Assembly (NCBI GenBank): GCA_030681895.1
Contig: JAUXRI010000312.1
Coordinates: forward strand, 50,583 to 114,582
Source: Myxococcales bacterium
Lineage (GTDB): Bacteria > Myxococcota > Myxococcia > Myxococcales > Myxococcaceae
DNA: 64,000 bases
Direction: 5' to 3'
Below the pieces are notes generated by a model. The model was given only the letters and a program-made list of their open reading frames with translations. It did no database searches and was not told where the DNA came from. The number at the start of each line of letters is the position of its first letter. Position 1 is the first letter of the stretch. The position numbers and the translations under genes are program-made. Positions 45,458-53,676 of the stretch are shown one piece after another.

Positions 45458-47214
45458 GTCGAGGACTCCCACAGCGCGCGTTGCCGGCGGGCCTGCGCGA
45501 TGAACCACCGTGGCCCGAGTCGCAGCGGCGTTCCACCGAGTTGTTGAACGCGGGCAGCGATGGTCCTGGCCGGTGCTCCGTAGGCGATGACGGCGACGAG
45601 CGCGTGTTCGAAGCGCAGCGCTGCGGGAGCGTCCACCGAGGCGGGCCAGGTCCACACCACGGCGCCCTGGATGACGTCGCCGATCGACGCGCGTTGGACG
45701 ACGGTGAGCGTGACGCCCAGTTGCTCCGCAGCCTCACGAAGCGCGCCCGTGACGCCTCCATCACCCAGCACGGTGACGAGTCGGGTCCCGGCGCGTTGGG
45801 TCAACGCCGAGAGGGTCGCTGCGGCACCTTCGCGGTCGGTGTTCGCCGAGCTCCAGCCAGTCTCTTCGCGAACCAGCGTGTTCACCGCATCTCGATTCGC
45901 ATTGGTCGAGCGCGCCACGGCCTTCTTGAACGGGTTGGTGACTGCGAAGCCCCGATAGTGCGGCCGGAGCGCGGCGAGCAGCGGGCCCATGTCCACCTCC
46001 GGAGGGAGCTCGATTCGATCGAACGGCTGCACGTGAAGACGTGGACTGCGGGAGTGGCCGAGCGGTGAGCCGAGAATACCAAGCCGCTGCGTCGAGCCAT
46101 CGTGGCGCGCGTGTCGAGACGAACGAACGGCGTCGTCGAGCAGCCGCTGGCCGGGAGCCGCGCTCCACGTGGCGTCCAACGCGAGGTAGTCGAGCGTGTT
46201 CGACTCGGCGAGCACGGCGCGAAAGGGCAACGCCAGCGGACCGGTCGCGAGCACCGTCACTCGGTCTCCCAACACGTTGCGGAGCGCTGCCTTCGTCTCG
46301 AGTAGTCGACTGGCGTCACGCAGCGAGCCCAGCGGCTCGACGTGTTTCACCTGTACGTCAGGCGGAGTTCCCGCCCAATGCGCGAGGACCTCGCTCGTGC
46401 TCATTGGCGTGGGCGCGTGGTGCGAGCGCAACGAGCCGTCATTGGCATCGAGCACGGCGGCGCGACGTCTCCATGACTCCGGCGCACGCAGACCTCGCTC
46501 CGCGATCAGCACGGGCAGCGGCACCGCGTCGAGATCGACCTCGAGCGACGTGAGATCAGTGCGCACCTCGAGCAGGTCGGCGCCGCGCTCCATGGCCTTC
46601 GTCGCAAACGACACCGCGTCCACGCGCGGCGGCAACGTGACGACGCGGCGCGCACGACTCGGCCGGCGTATAGCGAGGGCGAGGTCGACGAACGAGACGG
46701 TCTTTGCCTGCTGGTGCTTCGCCTCCCGCTCCGCCCAGATGACTTCGAGTTCCTGCTGCAGCGACAGCTCGGGCCTCAATCGTGGACGCGAGGTATCGGC
46801 AGTGAGCCGCTCGGCGAACGTCTCCCACGTCACCGGCACCAGCACGGTGAGCCGGTCGCGCAAGAGGTCTGCGTGCAGCGAGAGGAACCCACCACCCACC
46901 GCGACGACGGCGCCCGCGGGCAGCGAGGCGAACACCTCACGCTCGGCCGCGCGGAACGACGCGACGTCGGCCTCGAACCACGAGCGCAGCGAGCGCCCTG
47001 CCCTTCGCTCGAGCTCGACGTCGAGATCGATGGCCGGTCGATTGAGCGCCGCGGCGACGAACGGCAGTACCGTCGACTTCCCGGCCCCTCGATGCCCGGC
47101 GAGCACGACGGTCACCCCACGAGGCAGCCCTTCGGTCTGCTCAGAGGCGCGTCGTCCGAACTCCGCTGCGAGGCCGTCGCGAAGTCGAGGGTCGAGGTGG
47201 CGGAACAGGTCCAC
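45454..47214 (-). CDS. aroKDE: Trifunctional shikimate kinase / 3-dehydroquinate dehydratase I / shikimate dehydrogenase
   Basis: 586 residues with three enzymes in series. Residues about 30-185, shikimate kinase: P-loop GHRGAGKST (40-48), D63-L-D65, GGGF (107-110), R-P-R-L-R-P. Residues about 190-370, type I dehydroquinase: E216-V-R-T-D (E-x-R-x-D), catalytic His around 265-266 (SHHAP), Schiff-base K290 (DVQVK), R332, APGQ (353-356). Residues about 377-586, shikimate dehydrogenase: LGSPLGHSRSP, AVTNPFK (K430), ANTD (D460), dinucleotide loop LGDGGVTG. All key residues are in place, so all three activities are expected. First gene of aroKDE-aroC-aroB-aroA. The gene name is descriptive. Confidence 0.93.
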   Translation of the reverse strand: MDLFRHLDPRLRDGLAAEFGRRASEQTEGLPRGVTVVLAGHRGAGKSTVLPFVAAALNRPAIDLDVELERRAGRSLRSWFEADVASFRAAEREVFASLPAGAVVAVGGGFLSLHADLLRDRLTVLVPVTWETFAERLTADTSRPRLRPELSLQQELEVIWAEREAKHQQAKTVSFVDLALAIRRPSRARRVVTLPPRVDAVSFATKAMERGADLLEVRTDLTSLEVDLDAVPLPVLIAERGLRAPESWRRRAAVLDANDGSLRSHHAPTPMSTSEVLAHWAGTPPDVQVKHVEPLGSLRDASRLLETKAALRNVLGDRVTVLATGPLALPFRAVLAESNTLDYLALDATWSAAPGQRLLDDAVRSSRHARHDGSTQRLGILGSPLGHSRSPRLHVQPFDRIELPPEVDMGPLLAALRPHYRGFAVTNPFKKAVARSTNANRDAVNTLVREETGWSSANTDREGAAATLSALTQRAGTRLVTVLGDGGVTGALREAAEQLGVTLTVVQRASIGDVIQGAVVWTWPASVDAPAALRFEHALVAVIAYGAPARTIAARVQQLGGTPLRLGPRWFIAQARRQRALWESST

Positions 47215-47267
47215 GAGGCGTCCTCATAACCCCGGTGTGGCGCCCTCACCGTGACGAATCGACCCGT

Positions 47268-47765
47268 TCAGTCCGGGACGAGGTTCAGTGGCAGAAACAT
47301 CGTGGTGGGTTGTGGGCGATCGCCAAGCCCGCCCACCACCGTGATGGCTGCCTCGAAGCCGTACCGCGAGTAGAACGCCACCGCTTCGGGCTTTGCGTCG
47401 ACGACGACTCCCACGCTCTCAGCCATGCGCTTGCCCAGCATCAGCGAGTGCTTGAGCAGCGCGGCGCCCACGCCTTTGCCCTGCGCACGCGAGTCGACGG
47501 CGAGCCGCGCAATGCGGAGCGCCGGCAGCGGATACGCGGGGAGCCCCTTGCGACGCGCGACCGGCAGCCCGGCAATCTCGAGCTCAGCAGCAGCGACCGT
47601 GACGAAGCCACGAATCGCGCCGCTCTCGAGGGCGACGTACGTCGTGCCGATGTGATGGCGAAACTGATTCTGTCCCGCGAAGCGCAGGAAGAAGCGATCG
47701 AGGTCGATGTTGCCCGAACGAAAGTCCGAACGGTCGTCGTCAGGGGCCAGCCGTCGGAGTTCGAT
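47268..47765 (-). CDS. GNAT-type acetyltransferase toxin (TacT-like), no standard start codon
   Basis: The minus-strand reading frame from 47768 to the stop at 47268 encodes about 165 residues with TacT-type features: N-terminal IELRRLAPDDDRSDFRSG, DLDRFFRLFAGQNQFRHH, acetyl-CoA loop RAQGKGVGAALL, and EAVAFYSRYGFE with the general-acid Tyr. There is no ATG, GTG or TTG in frame between the antitoxin stop TGA (47769-47771) and GTG 47471, which would give a 67-residue fragment without the N-terminal half. Alignment with known relatives puts the start at ATC 47765; CTG 47750 is the other candidate. TacT toxins acetylate aminoacyl-tRNA; applied here by family. Start usage is unresolved. Confidence 0.7.
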   Translation of the reverse strand: MELRRLAPDDDRSDFRSGNIDLDRFFLRFAGQNQFRHHIGTTYVALESGAIRGFVTVAAAELEIAGLPVARRKGLPAYPLPALRIARLAVDSRAQGKGVGAALLKHSLMLGKRMAESVGVVVDAKPEAVAFYSRYGFEAAITVVGGLGDRPQPTTMFLPLNLVPD

Positions 47766-47768
47766 GGG

Positions 47769-48038
47769 TCACCGCTTCTTGAAGAGCGCCTTCAAGGCCT
47801 TCGTCGGCTTCCCGGGCTTCGCGAGCCGTTCGACGATTCGTTCACCGCTCTGGCGAGTCACCACGATTCTCGTCGGAATGATCACGTCAGCAGGGAGCTC
47901 ACGGAGCGCGCGGAGGTGGTGGCGCAGCGCCTGCTCGACGAGAAACCCCTGCTTCAGCCCGTGCGCCTCGGCGTACTCATCGAGTTCTCGTTTGGTCGAA
48001 GCATCGACGTGAGCTGAGATCTGGGTCTGGGTCGTCAT
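47769..48038 (-). CDS. Ribbon-helix-helix antitoxin
   Basis: 89 residues from ATG 48038 (a TTG at 48053 would add 5). N-terminal RHH fold TQISAHVDASTKRELDEYAE, GLKQGFLVEQALRHHLRAL; the basic C-terminal tail (KPTKALKALFKKR) would bind the toxin. It is directly followed, in the same frame after one TGA, by the GNAT gene. Expected to neutralise the toxin and repress its own promoter. Confidence 0.8.
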   Translation of the reverse strand: MTTQTQISAHVDASTKRELDEYAEAHGLKQGFLVEQALRHHLRALRELPADVIIPTRIVVTRQSGERIVERLAKPGKPTKALKALFKKR

Positions 48039-48054
48039 AGGAGGCTCTACCAAA

Positions 48055-48062
48055 AGATATCT
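48055..48062. promoter_or_regulatory. Possible antitoxin operator
   Basis: Palindrome AGATATCT just upstream of the antitoxin gene, inside an AT-rich patch (CAAAAGATATCTCG) unlike the GC-rich surroundings. RHH antitoxins bind short palindromes overlapping their promoter. Regulatory role inferred only. Confidence 0.35.
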
Positions 48063-48158
48063 CGTTCAGCCGCGCGCTGCCACCCAGCCTGGGCACCGTT
48101 CGGGCATTGCTCGACGAATGTCGCGCTCCCGCGCGGTCGCACGGAATAGGCTTCGGCC

Positions 48159-48575
48159 ATGTCACGCGTCTCCGGCTTCAGCTTCCTGGTCGCCTTCTCC
48201 TTCGGCCTCGCCTGCAGCATGCCCCCACCAGTGACGCCGAAGCCGGGAGACGCCTGCTCGCAAGAGAACGTCGGAGCCTGCGAGACGCCGACCCGGTTGC
48301 TCGCCTGCCAGAGCCAGAAATGGGTCGTCGTGAGCGACTGCAAGGGCGCCGAAGGGTGCCGGCGCACGGGAGACACGGTCGACTGCGACACGCGCGGCAA
48401 CGGCGTGGGCGATCGGTGCAGCACGCCTGGCCGCGTCCGCTGCGACCCTGATGGCGGGGTTCAGATTCTGCGGTGCAACCCCGACAGCGGCGCGCTCGTC
48501 GTCGAGTTCTCGTGCCCCGCCAACCCCACCCAGTCGCGGTGCGTGATCGGCGACGCCGGCCTCACCTGCGAGTGA
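48159..48575 (+). CDS. Cys-rich lipoprotein
   Basis: 138 residues from ATG 48159. Signal peptide MSRVSGFSFLVAFSFGLAC with lipobox (GLAC, Cys19). Eleven further cysteines spaced in pairs (ACSQ, GACET, LLACQ, SDCKGAEGC, VDCD, DRCST, VRCD, LRCN, FSCP, SRCV, LTCE), the sort seen in small secreted disulfide-rich domains. No known family match from memory. It is divergent from the toxin-antitoxin genes. Confidence 0.7.
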   Translation: MSRVSGFSFLVAFSFGLACSMPPPVTPKPGDACSQENVGACETPTRLLACQSQKWVVVSDCKGAEGCRRTGDTVDCDTRGNGVGDRCSTPGRVRCDPDGGVQILRCNPDSGALVVEFSCPANPTQSRCVIGDAGLTCE

Positions 48576-48577
48576 CG

Positions 48578-49480
48578 TCAGGCCAGCAGCGTCTGCCACT
48601 CGTCGTTCGTCGCGACCAGCTGCCCACCGAGCGCTGAGACGATGTCGGGGTGGGCCTCCGCGCCACGTCCACCGATGACGAAGACCGAGCCTTCTCCCCG
48701 CTCGAGCATCAGCTCGCTCAGCGTCTCTTTGAAAGCCTCGGAGCCTTCGTCGTTCACGCAGCTCAACGCCACCACCTGGGGCTGAACGACCCGGACGACC
48801 CGCGCGAGGTGCTCGGCCGGCGTCCTCGCGCCGAGGAAGGTGACGCGCCACCCGGCGTAGCGGAACTTGAGCGCGGCCCCGAGCAGCCCGAGCTCGTGAT
48901 CGTCTTTCGGAAAACACGCGCACACCACGTGGCGCTTCGAGCGCCGCGGCGCCTGATGAATCATCGTCAGCACGCGCTGACGAATGGCCTGGGTGACGAG
49001 GTGCTCCTCGGCGACGGTGAGCGTGCCCTGGTGCCATCGCTCTCCAACCTCACGCTGGAGCGGGGCGAGCACCTCGTCCCAGAACGAGACGGGCGGCATC
49101 GACGCCATGCCTTCATCCAACAGGTTCTCGACGGCCTGTTGATCGAGCCGCTCGGCCGCGACGAGGATCTCCTGCCGCCACCTGTCGGGCTGACCGGCCT
49201 TCGGAGAACGGGCAAACGCGCGCTCCGGCTTCTCGAGCTGCTCCTTCACGTCGCGCTTGATGCTCGGCAGCAGCTTCACGGCCTCGGCGATGCTGACGCC
49301 CTCGGCGGTGAGCTGCTTGAGACGCCGGAGCACCGTGATGTCGGACTCGGTGTACGCGCGGTAGCCAGACGGCGTGCGCTTCGGCTTGAGCACGCCATAG
49401 CGGCGCTCCCAGGCACGAATGAGGCCTTCTGAAACGCCGCTCATCTCTGAGGCGATGTTGATTCGGTAGGTGCGGTCCAT
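48578..49480 (-). CDS. carH: CarH-type B12-dependent photoreceptor / MerR-family repressor
   Basis: 300 residues from ATG 49480 (301 from GTG 49483; numbering below uses the longer form). MerR DNA-binding domain (about 5-75: EGLIRAWERRYGVLKPKRTPSGYRAYTESDI in parts), helical linker, then a B12-binding domain. W150-x9-E160-H161 and H151 match the Thermus CarH W131/H132/E141/H142 light cap; D194-x-H196-x2-G199 is the cobalamin motif. By family, adenosylcobalamin in the dark makes a tetramer that represses crt; light breaks the Co-C bond and releases it. Last gene of the crt operon, so it controls itself. The neighbouring CarA paralogue seen in Myxococcus is absent. Confidence 0.93.
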   Translation of the reverse strand: MDRTYRINIASEMSGVSEGLIRAWERRYGVLKPKRTPSGYRAYTESDITVLRRLKQLTAEGVSIAEAVKLLPSIKRDVKEQLEKPERAFARSPKAGQPDRWRQEILVAAERLDQQAVENLLDEGMASMPPVSFWDEVLAPLQREVGERWHQGTLTVAEEHLVTQAIRQRVLTMIHQAPRRSKRHVVCACFPKDDHELGLLGAALKFRYAGWRVTFLGARTPAEHLARVVRVVQPQVVALSCVNDEGSEAFKETLSELMLERGEGSVFVIGGRGAEAHPDIVSALGGQLVATNDEWQTLLA

Positions 49481-50199
49481 CACGGCTGCGCCGCGTGCTG
49501 AGGCGGCTCCTCGGGGGTGGTGGCGGCGGGCAGGCGACGCACGGTGTCCCAGCGCTCCTGCACGCTGCTCTTGCCTCGCAGGCGCAGCGTGAAGCCTTCG
49601 GTCGAGCGCGCGGCCATCACGCGCTCATAGACGGTCTGCAGCCCCTGGGCGTACGTCGACAGATCGCCCGGCTCGTGCGGCGTGCCGACCTCGATGAGCA
49701 CGTCGGGGTGTTCATGCTCGAGGAACGCGTAGCGGATCGCGATGGGCACGCTCAGCTTCTTCGAGGAGCGCGCCAGGACCTCGACGCCACGCGAGAGTGG
49801 ACCGAGCGGCCCCTGCCCTGCGCGAATTTCGCCCTGCGGGAAGATGACGACACACGCGTTGGGTCGCGCGAGCACCGACTTCGCGTACCGCAACGTCTCG
49901 ACGGCCGAGCGCGGGTCTCCCCGGCGAATGCTGAAGGCGCCGATGCGCGTGTGGAAGCGGTACTTCGCGAGGTTCTCTTCATCCATCACCGCGTACACGT
50001 CCCAGGCGGCGAGCTTCGCCAGCTGGTGGGTAATGAAGCCGTCCCAGAAGCTGGAGTGGTTCAGGTACGCGACGAGCCCGTTGGACGACGACGGCAACGT
50101 GCCGCGCACCCACAGCCCACGGAACGCGCTCTTCACCTTCCGTTGGATGTACCAGTCGATGACCGAGGCGAAGACGCCTCCTTTGGCGTCGCGGATCAT
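49480..50199 (-). CDS. 1-acyl-sn-glycerol-3-phosphate acyltransferase-like protein (crt operon)
   Basis: 239 residues from ATG 50199; the frame upstream is inside the glycosyltransferase gene. PlsC motifs: H-x4-D as NHSSFWDGF, FPQGEIRAGQGPL (the E-G/R-containing box), and P-I-A-I-R-Y. In a carotenoid operon it likely esterifies a glycosylated or hydroxylated carotenoid with a fatty acid, as in carotenoid glucoside esters; the alternative is phospholipid acylation. Overlaps the glycosyltransferase stop and the carH start. Confidence 0.85.
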   Translation of the reverse strand: MIRDAKGGVFASVIDWYIQRKVKSAFRGLWVRGTLPSSSNGLVAYLNHSSFWDGFITHQLAKLAAWDVYAVMDEENLAKYRFHTRIGAFSIRRGDPRSAVETLRYAKSVLARPNACVVIFPQGEIRAGQGPLGPLSRGVEVLARSSKKLSVPIAIRYAFLEHEHPDVLIEVGTPHEPGDLSTYAQGLQTVYERVMAARSTEGFTLRLRGKSSVQERWDTVRRLPAATTPEEPPQHAAQP

Positions 50200-51350
50200 C
50201 CGGCCTCCCCGCGAGCGACGAGCGCTTCCATGCGGCCGCCGGCCTTGAGCGAGAACTGACGCCCGCGCCACTCGACGGTGTTTCCCTGCTTGAGCGCGTT
50301 GAGCCAGCAGACCAGCAGCATCAGCTCGGCGAGCAACCACTCGAAGCGCAGCCCGCCGCGATCGTCCTGACGGTTGGCGAGCGTGATTCGGAGGCCGACG
50401 AGCGCACACAAGGCCACCGCAGCTTGTGGCGTGGCGACGATCGACGCGAGCACCATCAGCACCGGCGTCGGCGCGAACAGGAGCGGCACCGTGGGGAACA
50501 ACGCAGGCCGGTGCGCGCGAAGCACCTGCATCCACCGGGTGAAGCGGTCGACGACGGGCGCGAGGGCCACGTGGTCGGTCTGAGGAACGTTGGCCGTCGC
50601 CTTCGCGAGCGTGACCGGCAGACCCTTCTCGTGCAGCACGTGCGAGAGCTCGAGGTCTTCGCCGATGCAGTCCTTCAGCTTCACCAACTCGGTCACGGCG
50701 ACGGGAGACAACGCGATGGCCTTGCCGCAGATGGCGCGGGCGCCGGCGCTCATCACGTCGATGACCTCGAATGCGTGGTGCGACTGCACCAGCAGGCCTC
50801 GCACGGCGCGCCCTCCGAGCGAGCGGGAGACGGTGGGCCGCGGCGCTGCCGACGAGAGCGCGGCGCCATCTCTGAGCTCGTCGACCAGAGAGCCGATGAG
50901 CGCGGCGTCGACTCGAACGTCGGCGTCGACACAGAGCACCACCTGGTCGCTGGTCGCCGTCATCGCGTCGGGCCGCTCTTCCATCGAGGGCTCGTCGTCC
51001 CGCGAGCCGGAGCGCTCGGCCTGCAGCGTCGACAGGGCATACGCGAGGTGCCCCACCTTACGGTTGCGAGAGAGCGGGTCTGACGCGAGCCAGCGCACGT
51101 TCGCCGAGGTGAGGCGGGGCCGGAACGGAGAGACGACGACGTGCGTGAGCGTGCCCGGGTAGTCGATGGGCGCCGCGAGGTTCTCGAGCTCGCGAGCGGT
51201 CGGCGAATCGACGGGGCGAATCAACAGCACGTGCGGACGGCGACGGTTGCGTGACGTCGACTCGGCCCGGCGCGCGCGCCAGAGGCGGAACAAGGCCACG
51301 GCGGTGAAGCACGAGGCGATGGTCGCCCAGACTGTGACGAGCTCGCTCAT
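50196..51350 (-). CDS. Membrane glycosyltransferase family 2/21 (crt operon)
   Basis: 384 residues from ATG 51350. N-terminal transmembrane helix (VWATIASCFTAVALF), a GT-A fold with VLCVDADVRVD (D-x-D), EDLEL(S)HVL (D/E-E-D acceptor motif), RFTRWMQVLRAHRPALF (R-x-x-R-W) and two C-terminal helices. Resembles ceramide glucosyltransferase/HpnI-type enzymes. In this operon it probably glucosylates a hydroxycarotenoid made by CrtC. Overlaps crtC by 4 nt. Confidence 0.85.
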   Translation of the reverse strand: MSELVTVWATIASCFTAVALFRLWRARRAESTSRNRRRPHVLLIRPVDSPTARELENLAAPIDYPGTLTHVVVSPFRPRLTSANVRWLASDPLSRNRKVGHLAYALSTLQAERSGSRDDEPSMEERPDAMTATSDQVVLCVDADVRVDAALIGSLVDELRDGAALSSAAPRPTVSRSLGGRAVRGLLVQSHHAFEVIDVMSAGARAICGKAIALSPVAVTELVKLKDCIGEDLELSHVLHEKGLPVTLAKATANVPQTDHVALAPVVDRFTRWMQVLRAHRPALFPTVPLLFAPTPVLMVLASIVATPQAAVALCALVGLRITLANRQDDRGGLRFEWLLAELMLLVCWLNALKQGNTVEWRGRQFSLKAGGRMEALVARGEAG

Positions 51351-52249
51351 CGAGCACCTTCCTTCGCGTAGCGGGTCCTGAAGTTCGCCATCCACCGGAT
51401 GGTGGGGCTGTGGAAGCGCTCGAAGTCGGCGACCTCACCGATGGCCTGCGCTTCGTCGCTCTGCGCCTCGAGGCGCGCGTAGAACGGAGATGACTCGAGC
51501 AGCGCGGGTGCGCCACCGACACCGAGGTTCGTCGGCACCCGAAGGCCCCAGCCGGTGCGCGTGCTCGGCAGGTCACCGGTGAGGGCGCGGCTCGCGGTGA
51601 CGTCGTGCGCAGACGCCGTGACGTCGATGGCCGGGCTGCCGCCCCACGGTTGGTAGTGAATCGCGGTGCGGTCGGCGTGGTGGGTGCGCGTCCACTCCCA
51701 GCCCGCGAGGTCGCTGCCGAGCGCGACGTCGCCATGGTTGCCGTCGTGGTAGCCGCGGCCCGTCACGTCGATGCCCTGTGTCGGGACGGTGACGCGGGCT
51801 TCACCGCGCGCGCAGATGGGGCGCCAGTGATGCGAGAGCCCGTCGACGAGGCGGAGCTCTTCACCGAGCGGCGCCTGCGGCGTGAAGCGCACGGTGGCTT
51901 CGGTCGGCGAGCCCCACGGCGTCGTCCGGTCTTTCACCACCATCGTCATCGCGCCGTCTTCGTACTGGAGCGACGAGTTCCCGATGCGCAGCGTGCGGCC
52001 ACCGTCATCGACCGACACGGCCTGGTACTCGGTCAACACCCACAACGAGCGCACGCCCTTCTCGTAGAGCGCGAAGTTCACCGCGGCGTGTTCTCGCGGC
52101 AGGCCGCCCTTCTTCAGCGACGCGGAGTAGCGGGCCGAGAAGATGCTGCCGATCATGAAGATGAAGACGGCGCTCACGTCGCCCGCCGTGACGTCGGCGT
52201 AGTACCAGCGGTAGGCCCCGCTCTTCGTCGGCAGCTCGACGCGGTTCAT
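51347..52249 (-). CDS. crtC: Carotenoid 1,2-hydratase
   Basis: 300 residues. CrtC-like beta-barrel protein with the conserved W-Y-Y-A-D-V-T (YRWYYADVT), WGSPTEAT region and GRGYHDGNHGD motif (G-x-G-Y-x-D-x-N-x-G). Adds water to the psi end of acyclic carotenoids (neurosporene, lycopene) giving 1-hydroxy products, needed for glycosylated or keto carotenoids. Located right after the second desaturase-like gene, with 4-nt overlaps on both sides. Confidence 0.92.
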   Translation of the reverse strand: MNRVELPTKSGAYRWYYADVTAGDVSAVFIFMIGSIFSARYSASLKKGGLPREHAAVNFALYEKGVRSLWVLTEYQAVSVDDGGRTLRIGNSSLQYEDGAMTMVVKDRTTPWGSPTEATVRFTPQAPLGEELRLVDGLSHHWRPICARGEARVTVPTQGIDVTGRGYHDGNHGDVALGSDLAGWEWTRTHHADRTAIHYQPWGGSPAIDVTASAHDVTASRALTGDLPSTRTGWGLRVPTNLGVGGAPALLESSPFYARLEAQSDEAQAIGEVADFERFHSPTIRWMANFRTRYAKEGAR

Positions 52250-53676
52250 GAACGGCCTCCGAGGTGCGCAGTGGTGAGGCCCGCGGCGAAACGGCCAGAC
52301 AGCATCACGAGCGGAACCCCGCCACCCGGGTGCGTACCGCCACCGGCGAAGAACACGCCAGGGTCAGTGCCGCGCATCGCCGGTCTGTTGAAGGGACCGA
52401 ACTTTCCGTGCGGCAGGTAGCCGTAGATGGAGCCGCGCGGCGCGCCCTTGTTCGCCAGGTCGACGGGCGTGCGCTCGGCCACCAGCGACAGCGGCACGTC
52501 ACGGAGCTCGGGAACCATCGCCGAGAGCCGCGCACGGAGCTGCGCCTCGAGCGTGCGCGCGTGGCCTTGCCAGGCGGCCTCTTCGCCAAGGCGGAAGGGA
52601 GGCACGTTCACCATCACGTACAGCCCGCTCTTGCCCTCGGGCGCCATCGTCGCGTCGGTCGCGGCGGGGTGGCAGAGGTGAACCGTCAGCTCCTCGGCGA
52701 GGCGGCCGGCCGCGAGCTCCGCGAACTCCTTCTCGTAGTCGGCGGCGAAGAGAATCGTGTGGTGCGGCAACGAGAGCCGCTTCGGCGCTTCGAACATCGC
52801 GACGTAGCCAGACATGGTGAGTGGATCGGCGCTGCGGTGCTGCAGCTCCAGCGGGTCGGCGTTCACCACGACCGCGTCGAACTCCCGCTCTCCCACCACG
52901 AAGCCGGAGCCGCGCTTCTCGTGGCGCACCTTCACGCCCAGCTCGATGCCGACACCGTTGCGCCGCGCGGCCGCCTCGAGCCCACGCACGAGTCCCTGCA
53001 GGCCACCGATGACGTGGTGCACGCCGAAGGCCCGCTCGATGTGCGCGATCATCGCGAAGGCCGCGTTCGCTTCGTACGGAGACGCGCCGGCGTAGGTCGC
53101 GAAGCGGTTGACGAACTGGCGCAGGTGCGGGCCGCGGAAGTGCCGCTTGCCGAGCGCGTCGAGGGTCGAGAGCTTGAGGCCGGTGAAGAGTGTGCCCAGC
53201 CCGTTGCGGGCCGCGCGCGTCATGAAGCCCATCATCGTCTCGTACGGCGCCTCGAGGTACGGCTGTCCTGCGGCGCGGTACACGTTCTCGGCGTCGGCGA
53301 AGAAGGCGCGCAGGCCCTTGCCGTCAGCCGCGTTCAACGCGGCGGCGCTCTCCGCTGCCCGGTCGAGGTCTTCCCAGCACGAAAACTCGCGGCCGTCGGC
53401 GTACCGGTAGTGGGTCTGCAGCGGCAGGCGCTCGAGGCGCGGCATCAGGTCTTCGGCGCCGAGCTCGGCGAACGTCGCGCGCACCGTGTCGGGCATCGTC
53501 ATCACGGTCGGGCCAGTGTCGAAGACGAGCCCGTTCACCGTCACGGTGCCGGCCTTGCCGCCGAGCGAGTCGGTCGCTTCGAAGAGCGTCACGTCGAAGC
53601 CGGTGCGCGCGAGCACGCCGGCGGCCGTGAGGCCTCCGATGCCACCGCCGATGACCGCGACGCGCTGGGGCTTCAT
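52246..53676 (-). CDS. crtD: Second phytoene-desaturase-family enzyme, CrtD-like
   Basis: 476 residues from ATG 53676. FAD loop AVIGGGIGGLTAAGVLA, FDTGPTVMTMP, and the CrtI/D C-terminal loop GVFFAGGGTHPGGGVPLVMLSG (in part). By position between crtB and crtC it corresponds to the hydroxyneurosporene (C-3,4) desaturase in Myxococcus, but a second CrtI (phytoene to zeta-carotene) cannot be excluded from sequence. Overlaps crtB and crtC by 4 nt each. Confidence 0.82.
   Translation of the reverse strand: MKPQRVAVIGGGIGGLTAAGVLARTGFDVTLFEATDSLGGKAGTVTVNGLVFDTGPTVMTMPDTVRATFAELGAEDLMPRLERLPLQTHYRYADGREFSCWEDLDRAAESAAALNAADGKGLRAFFADAENVYRAAGQPYLEAPYETMMGFMTRAARNGLGTLFTGLKLSTLDALGKRHFRGPHLRQFVNRFATYAGASPYEANAAFAMIAHIERAFGVHHVIGGLQGLVRGLEAAARRNGVGIELGVKVRHEKRGSGFVVGEREFDAVVVNADPLELQHRSADPLTMSGYVAMFEAPKRLSLPHHTILFAADYEKEFAELAAGRLAEELTVHLCHPAATDATMAPEGKSGLYVMVNVPPFRLGEEAAWQGHARTLEAQLRARLSAMVPELRDVPLSLVAERTPVDLANKGAPRGSIYGYLPHGKFGPFNRPAMRGTDPGVFFAGGGTHPGGGVPLVMLSGRFAAGLTTAHLGGRS

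Noticed and set aside
47268..47471. 67-residue GNAT fragment as an independent gene
   Set aside because: It is the C-terminal half of a full-length frame that continues unbroken to 47768.
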